A stretch of 43,557 nucleotides of DNA, taken from NCBI RefSeq assembly GCF_010811875.1, contig NZ_VKHP01000051.1, forward strand, positions 1 through 43,557, read 5' to 3'. A model generated the notes under the pieces. It worked only from the letters and a program-made list of their open reading frames with translations, did not search any database and was not told the DNA's origin. Shown piece by piece: positions 32,612 through 41,218 of the stretch (position 1 is the stretch's first letter; each line of letters opens with the position of its first letter). A program made the translations under genes and the position numbers. This DNA comes from Bradyrhizobium uaiense. Its GTDB lineage: Bacteria > Pseudomonadota > Alphaproteobacteria > Rhizobiales > Xanthobacteraceae.

Positions 32612-34297
32612 ATGACCGTCGTCAATGATTTGAATATGCACGCCCCCGGCCATGAAGCCGGCGCAAAGTCGTCCCAGAGCGCCGTGCTCGACAACGCCCA
32701 TCTCGGCGACATCCGCGGCGCGCTCGGCAGTATCGCGCGGGACGACATCGCACCGCGGGCGACCTTGCTTGCCCGCCTGAAGACGCTGATGGCGATCGTC
32801 GGCCCCGGCCTGATCGTGATGGTCGGCGACAACGATGCCGGCGCGTTCGGCACCTACACCCAGGCCGGACAGAACTACGGCACCACGCTGCTGTGGACGC
32901 TGCTGCTCCTGATCCCGGTGCTCTACGTCAACCAGGAGATGGTGGTGCGGCTCGGCGCCGTCACCGGCGTCGGCCATGCGCGACTGATCTTCGAACGCTT
33001 CGGCAAGTTCTGGGGCGCCTTCAGCGTCATCGACCTCCTGGTGCTGAACGCGCTGACCATCGTCACCGAATTTATCGGCATCACCTTCGCGCTTCACTTT
33101 CTCGGCGTCTCGCAGTTCTGGGGCGTATTGGCCTCGGCTGTTATCGTGATGCTGGCGGTCTCGACCGGAGACTTCCGCCGCTTCGAACGCTTCGGGATCG
33201 TGCTGGTGTTCGGCAGCCTGCTGCTGGTGCCCGTGATCCTGATGGTGCATCCGCCGGTCGGGCAGATCGCAGCTGATTTCTTCGTGCCGAAGATGCCGCA
33301 TGACGCCAAGCTCAGCGAGGTGATGCTGCTGATCGTCGCCATCGTCGGCACCACGGTGGCACCGTGGCAATTGTTCTTCCAGCAGAGCTACATCGTCGAC
33401 AAGCGGATCACACCGCGCTTCATCCGCTATGAGCGGATGGATCTGTGCATCGGCATCGTGCTGGTCGTGGTCGGCGCGGTGGCGATGATCTCGTTCTGCG
33501 CGGCGGTGTTCGCTGGAACGCCTGAATTCGGCAATTACACCGACGCGTTGGGAACCGCGGTCGGGCTCGAGAAATATGCCGGCCGGCTGCCGGCGGTGCT
33601 GTTTGCCCTCGCACTGCTGGATGCCTGCATCATCGGCGCGGCCGCGGTTTCCCTCTCGACGGCTTACGCGATCGGCGACGTGTTCGCGGTCAAGCACTCG
33701 CTGCACCGCAAGCCGTGGGATGCAAAAGGCTTCTACAGCGTCTATTGCGGCCTGATCGTGCTCGCTGCCGTGCTGGTGCTGACGCCCGGCACACCGCTCG
33801 GGCTGCTCACCAACGCGGTGCAGACGTTGGCCGGCGTGCTGCTGCCGAGCGCGACGGTGTTCCTGCTGCTGCTCTGCAACGACCGCCATATTCTCGGACC
33901 CTGGATCAATTCGACCCGGCTGAACCTGTTCACCGGCGCTGTCGTGGCGGGGCTCGTGATGCTGTCGGTGATCCTGACCGCCTCAGTGCTGTTCCCAGAT
34001 CTCGGCGAGGAATGGATCATCGGCATCCTGGTCGGCGGCAGCGTGCTTGCGCTCGCGGTCACGGCACTCGTCAAGCTGTACGAGATGTCGTCGCGCCGCA
34101 ACGCATCGTTCCGCTTCAAGCCGAAGCCTCCGCTGTTCGATCGCGACACCTGGCGGATGCCGCCGCTCGACCGGCTGCCGCCGGCGCGGCTCAGCCCGCT
34201 GAGCCGGATCTGGATGATCGTGCTGCGCGGCTATCTGGTCGTTGCCGCGGGCCTCGTGCTGCTGCGGATCGTGCAACTCGCCACGGTGGGTGCGTGA
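32612..34297 (+). CDS. Nramp-family divalent metal transporter (divergent)
   Basis: A 561-aa inner-membrane protein with about 11-12 spans after a 50-residue polar N-terminus. The first core helix reads GPGLIVMVGDNDAGAFGTY where MntH has DPGN: Asp75 is kept but the Asn position is Ala78. The sixth helix reads VGTTVAPWQLFFQQ where MntH has A-x-x-M: the Met position is Gln253. So two of the canonical manganese ligands are replaced, and the cargo may not be Mn. ATG 32612 is the natural start; a longer frame upstream is antisense-like. The stop overlaps a following GTG (GTGA). Confidence 0.85.
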   Translation: MTVVNDLNMHAPGHEAGAKSSQSAVLDNAHLGDIRGALGSIARDDIAPRATLLARLKTLMAIVGPGLIVMVGDNDAGAFGTYTQAGQNYGTTLLWTLLLLIPVLYVNQEMVVRLGAVTGVGHARLIFERFGKFWGAFSVIDLLVLNALTIVTEFIGITFALHFLGVSQFWGVLASAVIVMLAVSTGDFRRFERFGIVLVFGSLLLVPVILMVHPPVGQIAADFFVPKMPHDAKLSEVMLLIVAIVGTTVAPWQLFFQQSYIVDKRITPRFIRYERMDLCIGIVLVVVGAVAMISFCAAVFAGTPEFGNYTDALGTAVGLEKYAGRLPAVLFALALLDACIIGAAAVSLSTAYAIGDVFAVKHSLHRKPWDAKGFYSVYCGLIVLAAVLVLTPGTPLGLLTNAVQTLAGVLLPSATVFLLLLCNDRHILGPWINSTRLNLFTGAVVAGLVMLSVILTASVLFPDLGEEWIIGILVGGSVLALAVTALVKLYEMSSRRNASFRFKPKPPLFDRDTWRMPPLDRLPPARLSPLSRIWMIVLRGYLVVAAGLVLLRIVQLATVGA

Positions 34298-34533
34298 CGG
34301 CGCTCGGCCGTGGCCGGCGATGGGGCGCGATCATGTTGTTCAGGCTGGCGAGTGCCATCCTGCGCGGCGCAACCGCGCTCTTTCAGCGCCGCATGATTTC
34401 AGGCGCCGAGCTTCGGACGGCGCTGTCGATAGCGCGATGGGTCGAATGGGCCGGCGCGAGGGTCGTGCTCGGCAGGGCATCGCAGCCGGCATTCATCAAA
34501 ACAAGGGACAAGGACAATGGTGACATCGATTGA
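34294..34533 (+). CDS. Small protein coupled to the Nramp gene (79 aa, or 66 aa from an internal ATG)
   Basis: GTG 34294 overlaps the Nramp stop. An internal ATG at 34333 (MLFRLASAILRGATALFQRRMISGAELRTALSIARWVEWAGARVVLGRA) has GGGGCG upstream and may be the true start. The product is basic and amphipathic without a clear membrane span. Function unknown; the overlap suggests it is made with the transporter. Confidence 0.45.
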   Translation: MTALGRGRRWGAIMLFRLASAILRGATALFQRRMISGAELRTALSIARWVEWAGARVVLGRASQPAFIKTRDKDNGDID

Positions 34534-34840
34534 ACGGTCGAGTTTCGACCGATTTGCCGCAGACGCGCGGTCGATCGCAGCCGATGGGGCCTGCTGCCGC
34601 GTGCTGTTACGTGACTGTCATAGTGGCGTGCAAATCGAAGGGGTATCTGGCGCACCCCAGTTGCTATTGCGAATGACTTGCAATAAGAGTTGGGGAATGC
34701 CAGGTGCTGAGCTGGCTTTGGATGGGACGACACGGATCGGACCGGGGACGGCGGGCAATGACTTCAAATCTCGGGTGGCAAGTGGCCGCCAAATCTGTAA
34801 AGCCGGGCAAAACCGCCAACCGTTCGCGGAAAGCCGCGTC
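34534..34840. other. Upstream region of the porin gene
   Basis: About 307 bases with no convincing gene. The one notable element is TTGCGAATGACTTGCAA at 34667-34683, described separately. An open frame runs through from the porin but has no start signal or protein-like pattern here. Confidence 0.5.
34667..34683. promoter_or_regulatory. Possible Fur/Mur-like box upstream of the porin
   Basis: TTGCGAATGACTTGCAA is a near-palindrome (TTGC...GCAA ends, AT-rich middle) in an otherwise GC-rich region, about 160 bp before the porin start. It is similar in style to alphaproteobacterial Fur/Mur sites, but I cannot score it against a matrix. Confidence 0.3.
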
Positions 34841-36829
34841 ATGACCTGCGTCCGCCTCTTCAGGGTTCAGATCGCCGCCGGCGCAGCGCTCGGTGCGGCC
34901 GCATTCGGCGCGCCGGCGACCGCCGCCGACATGGCCGTCAAGTCACCGGCCCTGAACGCGGTCTACAACTGGACCGGTTTCTACGTCGGCGGCCATGTCG
35001 GCTACGGCGACGGCAGGCTCGGCGCCGATACCAATCCGCTACCCCTGCAGGCCGTCTTCTTCCCACACAGCATCACCGGCGGGATCGGCGGGTTCCAGGT
35101 CGGATACAATCATCAGTTCGCAAACCGCTTCGTGCTCGGCGTCGAGGCCGACGCAACATTCGTCGGCCCGGTCGATCTGCCGCGGCGCACGCTCGGCCCC
35201 TTCAACAGCTCGATCGACTATGTCGGCACCGTGCGCGGCCGCGCCGGTTACGCCCTCAACGGCTGGATGCCTTACGTCACCGGCGGCTTTGCCTGGGGCC
35301 GCACCCAAGTCAGGGTGAACGACGCCGCGGGTAGTGTCATCTCCGAACCGGGGCAGTACCAGACCGGATGGACCGTTGGCGCCGGCGCCGAATTTGCGCT
35401 GAGCGGCAACTGGACGGCCAAGCTCGAATACGACTACATCGACCTGTCGCGCCGCACGCGCGGCCTCAACGACTTCGGCATGCCTGGCGTCACCATCGAC
35501 CCGCGGCTGCACCTGCTCAAATTCGGCCTGAACTATCAGCTCGGCGACTCGCCATGGTCGGCGACCCCGACCCAGCCCCGGCTGCCGGAATCCGACAATT
35601 GGTCCGTGCATGCGCAGACGACGCTGATCGGACAGGACTACCCGGCGATTCGTTCAGCCTACAGCGGCACCGACAGCATTCCGGCGGGCGGGCAGGCGCA
35701 GCAGACCTGGACCACCACCGCCTTCGTCGGTGTGCGGCTGTGGGAAGGTGGCGAACTCTACTTCAACCCGGAGACCGCGCAGGGCTTCGGCCTCAACGGT
35801 ACGCTCGGCCTCGCCGGCTTCCCGAACGGCGAAGCCCAGAAGGCCGGCGCCGAATATCCGAGGATTCGGCCGCAACGTTACTACATCAAGCAGACCTTCG
35901 GCTTCGGTGGCGAACAGGAAGACGTCCCCGACGGCCCGAACCAGATCGCGGGCAAGCGCGACATCGATCGCCTGACACTGATCGTCGGCCGGTTCGCGGT
36001 CGGCGACTTCTTCGACGGCAATTCCTACGCCAAGGATCCACGTGCCGACTTCATGAACTGGGCGATGTGGGCCTCCGCAGCCTACGATTTCCCGGCGGAT
36101 CTGCCCGGCTATACTCGCGGCGCCGTGGCCGAACTCAACCGCAAGGATTGGGCGGTGCGCGCCGGCGTGTTCCAGGTGCCGGATGCGCCGAACAGCGACG
36201 TCCTGACGTTCAAGACCGGCGGTGCGGTGGTCGAATTCGAGGGCCGTTACTCGGTCTTCGATCAGCCCGGCAAACTCCGCGTCGGCGTGTTCGGCAATCG
36301 CGGCTTCACCGGCAATTACAGCCAGGCGCTCGCGATCGCAGCCACCGACCCGTCGCTCGACATCAACGCGGTGATGGCCGGCATTCGTAAGGACAACCTG
36401 AAATACGGCTTCTACCTCAATGCCGAACAGCAGATCGCAACCGATGTCGGCCTGTTCGGTCGCCTGAGCTGGAATGACGGCCAGAACGAGATCCTGTCGT
36501 TCACCGATGTCGATCGCAGCCTGTCGGGCGGCGTGTCGATCAAGGGCAGCCGATGGGGACGGCCGGACGACACGATCGGCATCGGCGGCGCGATCAACGG
36601 GCTCTCCGCCTCGCACCGCGATTACCTCGCTGCCGGCGGCCTGGGTCTTTTGATCGGCGACGGCGCGCTCAACTATCGCAACGAAGGCATCTTCGAGAGC
36701 TACTACGCCTACTCCGTCAACAAGCACTTCACGGTGACGGCGGACTATCAGTTCATCACCAACCCGGCCTACAACGCCGACCGCGGCCCGGTGCACATCT
36801 TCTCCGGCCGTCTGCACGGCGAGTTCTGA
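34841..36829 (+). CDS. Outer-membrane protein: Omp25/RopB-like barrel fused to an OprB-type porin
   Basis: A 662-aa exported protein. Signal peptide ends ATAA before DMAVKSP. Residues about 30-235 form an Omp25/Omp31-like barrel (YNWTGFYVGGHVGYG, FVLGVEADATF, YVGTVRGRAGYAL, WTAKLEYDYIDL, LLKFGLNYQLG), which normally ends the protein. Here it runs on into an OprB-like carbohydrate porin region (SDNWSVHAQTTLIGQDYPAIRSAYSG, GGELYFNPETAQGFGLNGTLGLAGFPNGE, DRLTLIVGRFAVGDFFDGNSYAKDPR), ending in the outer-membrane signature Phe. ATG 34841 begins the signal peptide. It follows the Nramp operon and may admit the same solute. Confidence 0.85.
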   Translation: MTCVRLFRVQIAAGAALGAAAFGAPATAADMAVKSPALNAVYNWTGFYVGGHVGYGDGRLGADTNPLPLQAVFFPHSITGGIGGFQVGYNHQFANRFVLGVEADATFVGPVDLPRRTLGPFNSSIDYVGTVRGRAGYALNGWMPYVTGGFAWGRTQVRVNDAAGSVISEPGQYQTGWTVGAGAEFALSGNWTAKLEYDYIDLSRRTRGLNDFGMPGVTIDPRLHLLKFGLNYQLGDSPWSATPTQPRLPESDNWSVHAQTTLIGQDYPAIRSAYSGTDSIPAGGQAQQTWTTTAFVGVRLWEGGELYFNPETAQGFGLNGTLGLAGFPNGEAQKAGAEYPRIRPQRYYIKQTFGFGGEQEDVPDGPNQIAGKRDIDRLTLIVGRFAVGDFFDGNSYAKDPRADFMNWAMWASAAYDFPADLPGYTRGAVAELNRKDWAVRAGVFQVPDAPNSDVLTFKTGGAVVEFEGRYSVFDQPGKLRVGVFGNRGFTGNYSQALAIAATDPSLDINAVMAGIRKDNLKYGFYLNAEQQIATDVGLFGRLSWNDGQNEILSFTDVDRSLSGGVSIKGSRWGRPDDTIGIGGAINGLSASHRDYLAAGGLGLLIGDGALNYRNEGIFESYYAYSVNKHFTVTADYQFITNPAYNADRGPVHIFSGRLHGEF

Positions 36830-36835
36830 TCCGCA

Positions 36836-36921
36836 CGTCATTGCGAGCGAAGCGAAGCAATCCATAGTTCCGCACGCGCGGAAGCATGGATTGCTTCGTC
36901 GCTTCGTTCCTCGCAATGACG
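36836..36921. repeat. Intergenic palindrome (CGTCATTGCGAG family)
   Basis: Outer arms CGTCATTGCGAG (36836-36847) and CTCGCAATGACG (36910-36921) are exact complements; inner arms GAAGCAATCCAT and ATGGATTGCTTC also match. This sequence is familiar as an intergenic repeat in many soil alphaproteobacteria (recall). It follows the porin stop by 6 bp and may serve as its terminator. Confidence 0.85.
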
Positions 36922-36979
36922 GATTGACCGAGGTGGGGCGCGGCCACGCCAGCGCCCTCTCCCCACTCAGATATATGTA

Positions 36980-37010
36980 GACCCCCCGGGCTTGCCGCAA
37001 GCCCGGGGTC
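36980..37010. terminator. GC-rich hairpin between porin and monooxygenase genes
   Basis: GACCCCCCGGGCTTG / CAAGCCCGGGGTC form a long stem with a CCG loop and a small bulge. No T-run follows, so it is either a Rho-assisted terminator or another palindromic repeat. Confidence 0.45.
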
Positions 37011-37051
37011 ATCCCGTAGAACGCGCGCCCAATCAAACGGAGGAGTGCGGG

Positions 37052-38509
37052 ATGCGGGAACATGCTGTGGTGATTGCCGGCGGAGGTCCGACCGGGCTGA
37101 TGCTGGCGGGCGAGCTGGCGCTGGCGGGGATCGACGTTGCCATCGTCGAGCGGCGCGCCACCCAGGAACTTGCAGGCTCGCGTGCAGGCGGGTTGCTCGC
37201 GCGCACCCTCGAGGTGCTCGACCAGCGCGGCATCGCGGATCGATTCGTCTCGCAAGGGCAGCGCCATCCGGTCGTGCACGTCCACCCGATGCCGCTCGAT
37301 CTCAGCGACTTTCCCACCCGGCACAATTACACGCTCGCGCTGTGGCAAAACCATATCGAGCGCATCCTGGCCGAATGGGCCGGCGAGCTCGGCGTGCCGA
37401 TCTATCGCGGGCGTGACGTGACCGGTTTTGCGCAGGACGACAGCGGCGTCGATGTCACGCTGTCCGACGGCGAACTGCTGCGGGCACAGTATCTCGTCGG
37501 CTGCGACGGCGGACGCAGCCTGATTCGCAAGACGGCCGGCATCGATTTCCCCGGCTTCGATCCGACCACCAGCTGGCTGATCGCGGAGGCGCAGATGGCG
37601 GAGGAAGCGCCCCTCGGCTTTCATCACGATGCCGTCGGGATCCACGGGATCGGTAAGATAGAGGACGGTCGCGGTTTGCGGCTGGTGCTGACCGAGCGGC
37701 AGCTGCACTCCTCCGAACCTGACTTGAGCGATGTGCGCGAGGCGCTCGTCGCGATCTATGGCTCCGACTTCGGCATCCACAGTCCCGGCTGGATTTCACG
37801 ATTCACCGATATGACGCGTCAGGCTGACGCTTATCGCGAACGGCGCGTGCTGCTCGCCGGCGACGCCGCGCATGTGCACCCGCCGATGGGCGGACAGGGC
37901 CTCAACATCGGCGTGCAGGACGCTGTCAATCTTGGATGGAAGCTGGCGCAGGTGGTCAAGGGCATCGCACCGGACGGTCTGCTCGACAGCTATCACACCG
38001 AGCGCCACCCGATCGGCGCCCGAGTGCTGCGCAATACGATGGCGCAGGTCGCGCTTCGGCGCACCGACGACCGCTCCAAGGCGCTGGATGAGTTCGTGCG
38101 CGAACTGCTCAGTATGGACGAGCCGCGCAAGCGTTTTGCCGCGGTCCTGTCCGGGCTGGACATTCGATACGATCTCGGCGGCGGCCATCCGCTGCTCGGA
38201 CGCCGCATGCCAGATCTCGACCTCGTCACCGCCGACGGCCCGACGCACGCCTTCGCGCTGCTGCACCAGGCGCGACCGGTGCTGCTGAATTTTGGCGGGC
38301 CCGGCAGCATCGACATTGCGGGATGGAGCGACCGGGTTCAGCTGGTCGATGCCGCGTATGACGGCAAATGGGAACTTCCCGTGCTCGGAAAAGTTTCGGC
38401 GCCGTCCGCGGTGCTGGTCCGGCCCGACGGCTACGTGGCGTGGGTCGGCGAGCGAACGCAGGCGGGACTTACTGAGGCGCAGGCGAAATGGTTCGGCGCG
38501 CCCGCCTAG
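37052..38509 (+). CDS. FAD-dependent aromatic monooxygenase (PheA/TetX/MhpA-like)
   Basis: A 485-aa flavoprotein hydroxylase. FAD dinucleotide motif GGGPTGLMLAGEL is at 10-22, the DG motif in LVGCDGGRSLIRKTAGIDFPG, and the GD motif in VLLAGDAAHVHPPMGGQGLNIGVQDAVNLGWKLA. A thioredoxin-like C-terminal region (about 390-485) is typical of the phenol/resorcinol hydroxylase group and of antibiotic-modifying oxygenases. ATG 37052 has GGAGGAG upstream; an earlier start at 36992 falls in the hairpin. No partner gene for ring cleavage lies next to it, so the substrate is open. Confidence 0.88.
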   Translation: MREHAVVIAGGGPTGLMLAGELALAGIDVAIVERRATQELAGSRAGGLLARTLEVLDQRGIADRFVSQGQRHPVVHVHPMPLDLSDFPTRHNYTLALWQNHIERILAEWAGELGVPIYRGRDVTGFAQDDSGVDVTLSDGELLRAQYLVGCDGGRSLIRKTAGIDFPGFDPTTSWLIAEAQMAEEAPLGFHHDAVGIHGIGKIEDGRGLRLVLTERQLHSSEPDLSDVREALVAIYGSDFGIHSPGWISRFTDMTRQADAYRERRVLLAGDAAHVHPPMGGQGLNIGVQDAVNLGWKLAQVVKGIAPDGLLDSYHTERHPIGARVLRNTMAQVALRRTDDRSKALDEFVRELLSMDEPRKRFAAVLSGLDIRYDLGGGHPLLGRRMPDLDLVTADGPTHAFALLHQARPVLLNFGGPGSIDIAGWSDRVQLVDAAYDGKWELPVLGKVSAPSAVLVRPDGYVAWVGERTQAGLTEAQAKWFGAPA

Positions 38510-38517
38510 CGGAGCGC

Positions 38518-40143
38518 CTACCCCGCCGGCTGGAACGAATCCGCGCGCGCCATCGCCCAGGCGTCGCGGAAGCGGGGATCCTGGGTACCCTCGAGCAGCT
38601 CGCCCGGGCGCAGCGTCGGATAGAGCTGCGCAAAAGTACGGACGTCGGTGGTCGAGCTCCGCTGCGAGAAGTGGATCGGGCGCAGATCCTTGGTGTGCTC
38701 GAGGCCGGCGGCGGCGAGCAGCTCGGTCAGCGCGTGCAGGGTCGAGTGGTGGTAGTTGTACACGCGCTCGATCTTGTCGGGGACGTAGAGCGCGCGGTTG
38801 CGAATCGGATCCTGCGAGGTGACGCCGGTCGGGCAGCGGTCGGTGTGGCAGCTCAGGGACTGGATGCAGCCGAGCGCGAACATGAAGCCGCGCGCCGAAT
38901 TGCACCAGTCGGCCCCGATCGCCATCGCGCGCGCCATGTCGAAGGCGGTCGCGATCTTGCCGGAGGCGCCGATCTTGATGCGATCGCGCGCGCCGATCCC
39001 GATCAGCGCGTTGTGGACGAAATTGACGCCCTCGCGCATCGGCATGCCCAAATGATCCATGAACTCGAGCGGCGCGGCGCCGGTGCCGCCCTCATTGCCG
39101 TCGACCACGATGAAGTCGGGATAGAGCCCACTCTCCTTCATCGCCTTGCAGATCGCCAGGAATTCCCAGGGATGGCCGATGCACATCTTGAAGCCGGCCG
39201 GCTTGCCGCCGGACAGTTTGCGCATCTGGGCCACGAACTCCATCATCTGCACCGGCGTCGAGAACGCCTTGTGATAGGCCGGCGAGATGCAATCCTCGCC
39301 CATCGGCACACCCCTGATCTTGGAAATCTCCTCGGAGACCTTCGCGGCCGGCAGTACGCCGCCATGGCCGGGCTTGGCGCCCTGGCTGATCTTGAGCTCG
39401 ACCATCTTGATCTGGTCGTCGCCCGCGACGCTTGCGAAGAGCTCCGGATTGAAGGTGCCGTCGCGGTTGCGGCAGCCGAAATAACCGGAGCCGACCTCCC
39501 AGATGATATCGCCGCCCATCTCGCGGTGATAGGGGCTGACACCGCCCTCGCCGGTGTCGTGGGCGAAGCTGCCCTTCCTGGCACCGGCGTTGAGCGCCCG
39601 CACCGCGTTGGGGCTGAGCGCGCCAAAGCTCATCGCCGAGATGTTGAAGACCGACGCCGAATACGGCTTGGCGCAGTCGGGACCGCCAATGGTGATGCGG
39701 AACTTCTCGTCGGCACGCGGCTTCGGCGCCACCGAATGGTGCATCCACTCATAGCCCTCGCGGTAGACATCCTCCTGGGTGCCGAACGGCCGCTTGTCGA
39801 GCACCGCCTTGGCGCGCTGATAGACCACCGCGCGGGTGTCGCGCGAGAACGGCATGCCGTCCTTCTCGCTCTCGAAGAAATACTGCCGCATCTCGGGGCG
39901 GATTTCCTCGAGCAGGAAGCGGACATGCGCCGAGATCGGGTAGTTGCGCAGCACCGCGTGGTTCTTCTGCGTCAGGTCGCGGATGCCGAGGAACGTCAGC
40001 GCGCCGAAGATCAGCAGCGGGATCAGAACGATCTTGAAGACCTTGTGGTCGAAAATTCCAACCAGCAGCAGGAGCGTGGTGACGACGGCGCAGATCGTCA
40101 GCACGATGAAGCGCGGCGAGAACGGAAGCAGCATCGTGTCCAT
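38518..40143 (-). CDS. FMN-binding glutamate synthase-family protein (GltB2-like, membrane-anchored)
   Basis: A 541-aa protein with two N-terminal membrane helices (about 8-55) and then a TIM-barrel FMN domain like the central part of GltB. Landmarks are MSFGALSPNAVRALNAGARKGSFAHDTGEGGVSPYHR, QGAKPGHGGVLPAAKV, VVDGNEGGTGAAPLEFMDHLG, and a Cys cluster GCIQSLSCHTDRCPTG that could hold an iron-sulfur centre. There is no glutaminase domain, so it is unlikely to be the housekeeping glutamate synthase. ATG 40143 has GGAGGGG upstream. The reaction is not established for this subgroup. Confidence 0.88.
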   Translation of the reverse strand: MDTMLLPFSPRFIVLTICAVVTTLLLLVGIFDHKVFKIVLIPLLIFGALTFLGIRDLTQKNHAVLRNYPISAHVRFLLEEIRPEMRQYFFESEKDGMPFSRDTRAVVYQRAKAVLDKRPFGTQEDVYREGYEWMHHSVAPKPRADEKFRITIGGPDCAKPYSASVFNISAMSFGALSPNAVRALNAGARKGSFAHDTGEGGVSPYHREMGGDIIWEVGSGYFGCRNRDGTFNPELFASVAGDDQIKMVELKISQGAKPGHGGVLPAAKVSEEISKIRGVPMGEDCISPAYHKAFSTPVQMMEFVAQMRKLSGGKPAGFKMCIGHPWEFLAICKAMKESGLYPDFIVVDGNEGGTGAAPLEFMDHLGMPMREGVNFVHNALIGIGARDRIKIGASGKIATAFDMARAMAIGADWCNSARGFMFALGCIQSLSCHTDRCPTGVTSQDPIRNRALYVPDKIERVYNYHHSTLHALTELLAAAGLEHTKDLRPIHFSQRSSTTDVRTFAQLYPTLRPGELLEGTQDPRFRDAWAMARADSFQPAG

Positions 40144-40235
40144 CAAATCCCCCTCCGGTCTGCCCTGACTACCCTGTCGGCCGTGAGCCTAATCCAACTC
40201 GCGGAACAAGTGCACTACGGTTATACGGCCGAGCG

Positions 40236-40249
40236 GTCACAGATGTGAC
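40236..40249. promoter_or_regulatory. Palindrome GTCACAGATGTGAC upstream of the GltB2-like gene
   Basis: Perfect 6-bp arms around GA, about 95 bp upstream of the start codon. A possible binding site; the regulator is unknown. Confidence 0.25.
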
Positions 40250-40264
40250 AACCGCCCGGATGGG

Positions 40265-40285
40265 CGGGTGCGGGTGCCGCACCCG
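40265..40285. terminator. Hairpin between the GltB2-like and patatin genes
   Basis: Perfect 9-bp stem CGGGTGCGG / CCGCACCCG with a GTG loop, overlapping a second stem CCGCCC / GGGCGG (40252-40267), so only one can form at a time. No T-run, so termination would be weak or Rho-dependent. Confidence 0.35.
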
Positions 40286-40348
40286 GCCAAATTGATTTGA
40301 AATCGACTTTTGCACTGCACCAAGAAGCGGCACCGCGCCAACCGCCCT

Positions 40349-41218
40349 TCAATGATCGTGCGGCTGCAGTTCGTGCGGGATGTGGCCCGGCTTCAGGCCG
40401 TCGCCGGCAAGCCACGCATTGGTGGTGTCGAGCGCGCGGGCGATGTGATCGGCGGTCCGGGAGAAATCATAGGGCGAGCCGACCAGCGGGCAGAGCGGCG
40501 GCACGACGAAATATTCGACACCGGGACCGATATTCTCGAGCTCGTTGACGAGCTGCCGGGCGATCAGGAGCGTCAGCGCATGCAGCGCGTTGGCGAGCGC
40601 GCCGACCGGCGGCGCCTGGTTGGCGCAGGCATGCCCGGTCGGCAGCACGATCAGGCGTTTGGCCCCCTGCTTCACGGCTACGCGGACCGGCGTGTTGCTG
40701 GAGATCGCGCCATCGGCGAGGTAGTGATCGCGATAGTGCACCGGCGTGAACGCGCCGGGGATCGCCGTCGATGCGACGATCGCCTCCGCGGCCGAGCCTT
40801 CCGACAGCACCACGCTGTCGCCGCTGATGATGTCCGTGGTGACGATGTGGATCGGGATCCGCGCGTCCTCGAGATTGCGGAACGGGATGTAGTCGTCGAT
40901 CAGCTTGCGGACGCCGTCATGCGAGATCAGGAAGTCGCGACGCCACAGGAAACTCACCAGCGTCCGCCAGGTCACCGGAAACACGTCCTGCCGGTCCAGG
41001 CCGCGCCAGATCTCGGCGAGCCGCCTCACCCCCGCAACTGTCGGATCGCTGGCATAGAACGCGCCGTTCAGTGCGCCGACGCTGGAGCCGACCACCATAT
41101 CGGCCGTGACGCCATGCGCGGCCAACGCCTGCAGCATCCCGACCTGGATCGCGCCGAAACTGCCGCCGCCGGCAAATACAAAGGCGGTCTTCGGTGCATC
41201 CGGATCGGTGATGGACAA
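40349..41218 (-). CDS. Patatin-like phospholipase
   Basis: A 289-aa cytoplasmic esterase of the RssA/patatin family. The oxyanion-hole GGGSFGA is at 17-23, nucleophile motif GSSVG at 44-48 (Ser46), and the catalytic DGA at 169-171 (YLADGAISSNTP). These make the full Ser-Asp dyad, so an active lipid acyl hydrolase is expected. The start is TTG at 41218, supported by AGGGAG seven bases upstream; no ATG fits. It is a single leftward gene. Confidence 0.88.
   Translation of the reverse strand: MSITDPDAPKTAFVFAGGGSFGAIQVGMLQALAAHGVTADMVVGSSVGALNGAFYASDPTVAGVRRLAEIWRGLDRQDVFPVTWRTLVSFLWRRDFLISHDGVRKLIDDYIPFRNLEDARIPIHIVTTDIISGDSVVLSEGSAAEAIVASTAIPGAFTPVHYRDHYLADGAISSNTPVRVAVKQGAKRLIVLPTGHACANQAPPVGALANALHALTLLIARQLVNELENIGPGVEYFVVPPLCPLVGSPYDFSRTADHIARALDTTNAWLAGDGLKPGHIPHELQPHDH

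Noticed and set aside
32555..33889. 444-aa minus-strand frame over the Nramp gene
   Set aside because: His/Asp/Arg-rich shadow of a clear transporter gene.
35654..37780. 708-aa minus-strand frame
   Set aside because: Antisense to the porin and the monooxygenase; no domain and crosses a palindromic repeat.
38488..40248. 586-aa plus-strand frame
   Set aside because: Antisense to the FMN glutamate-synthase-like gene.
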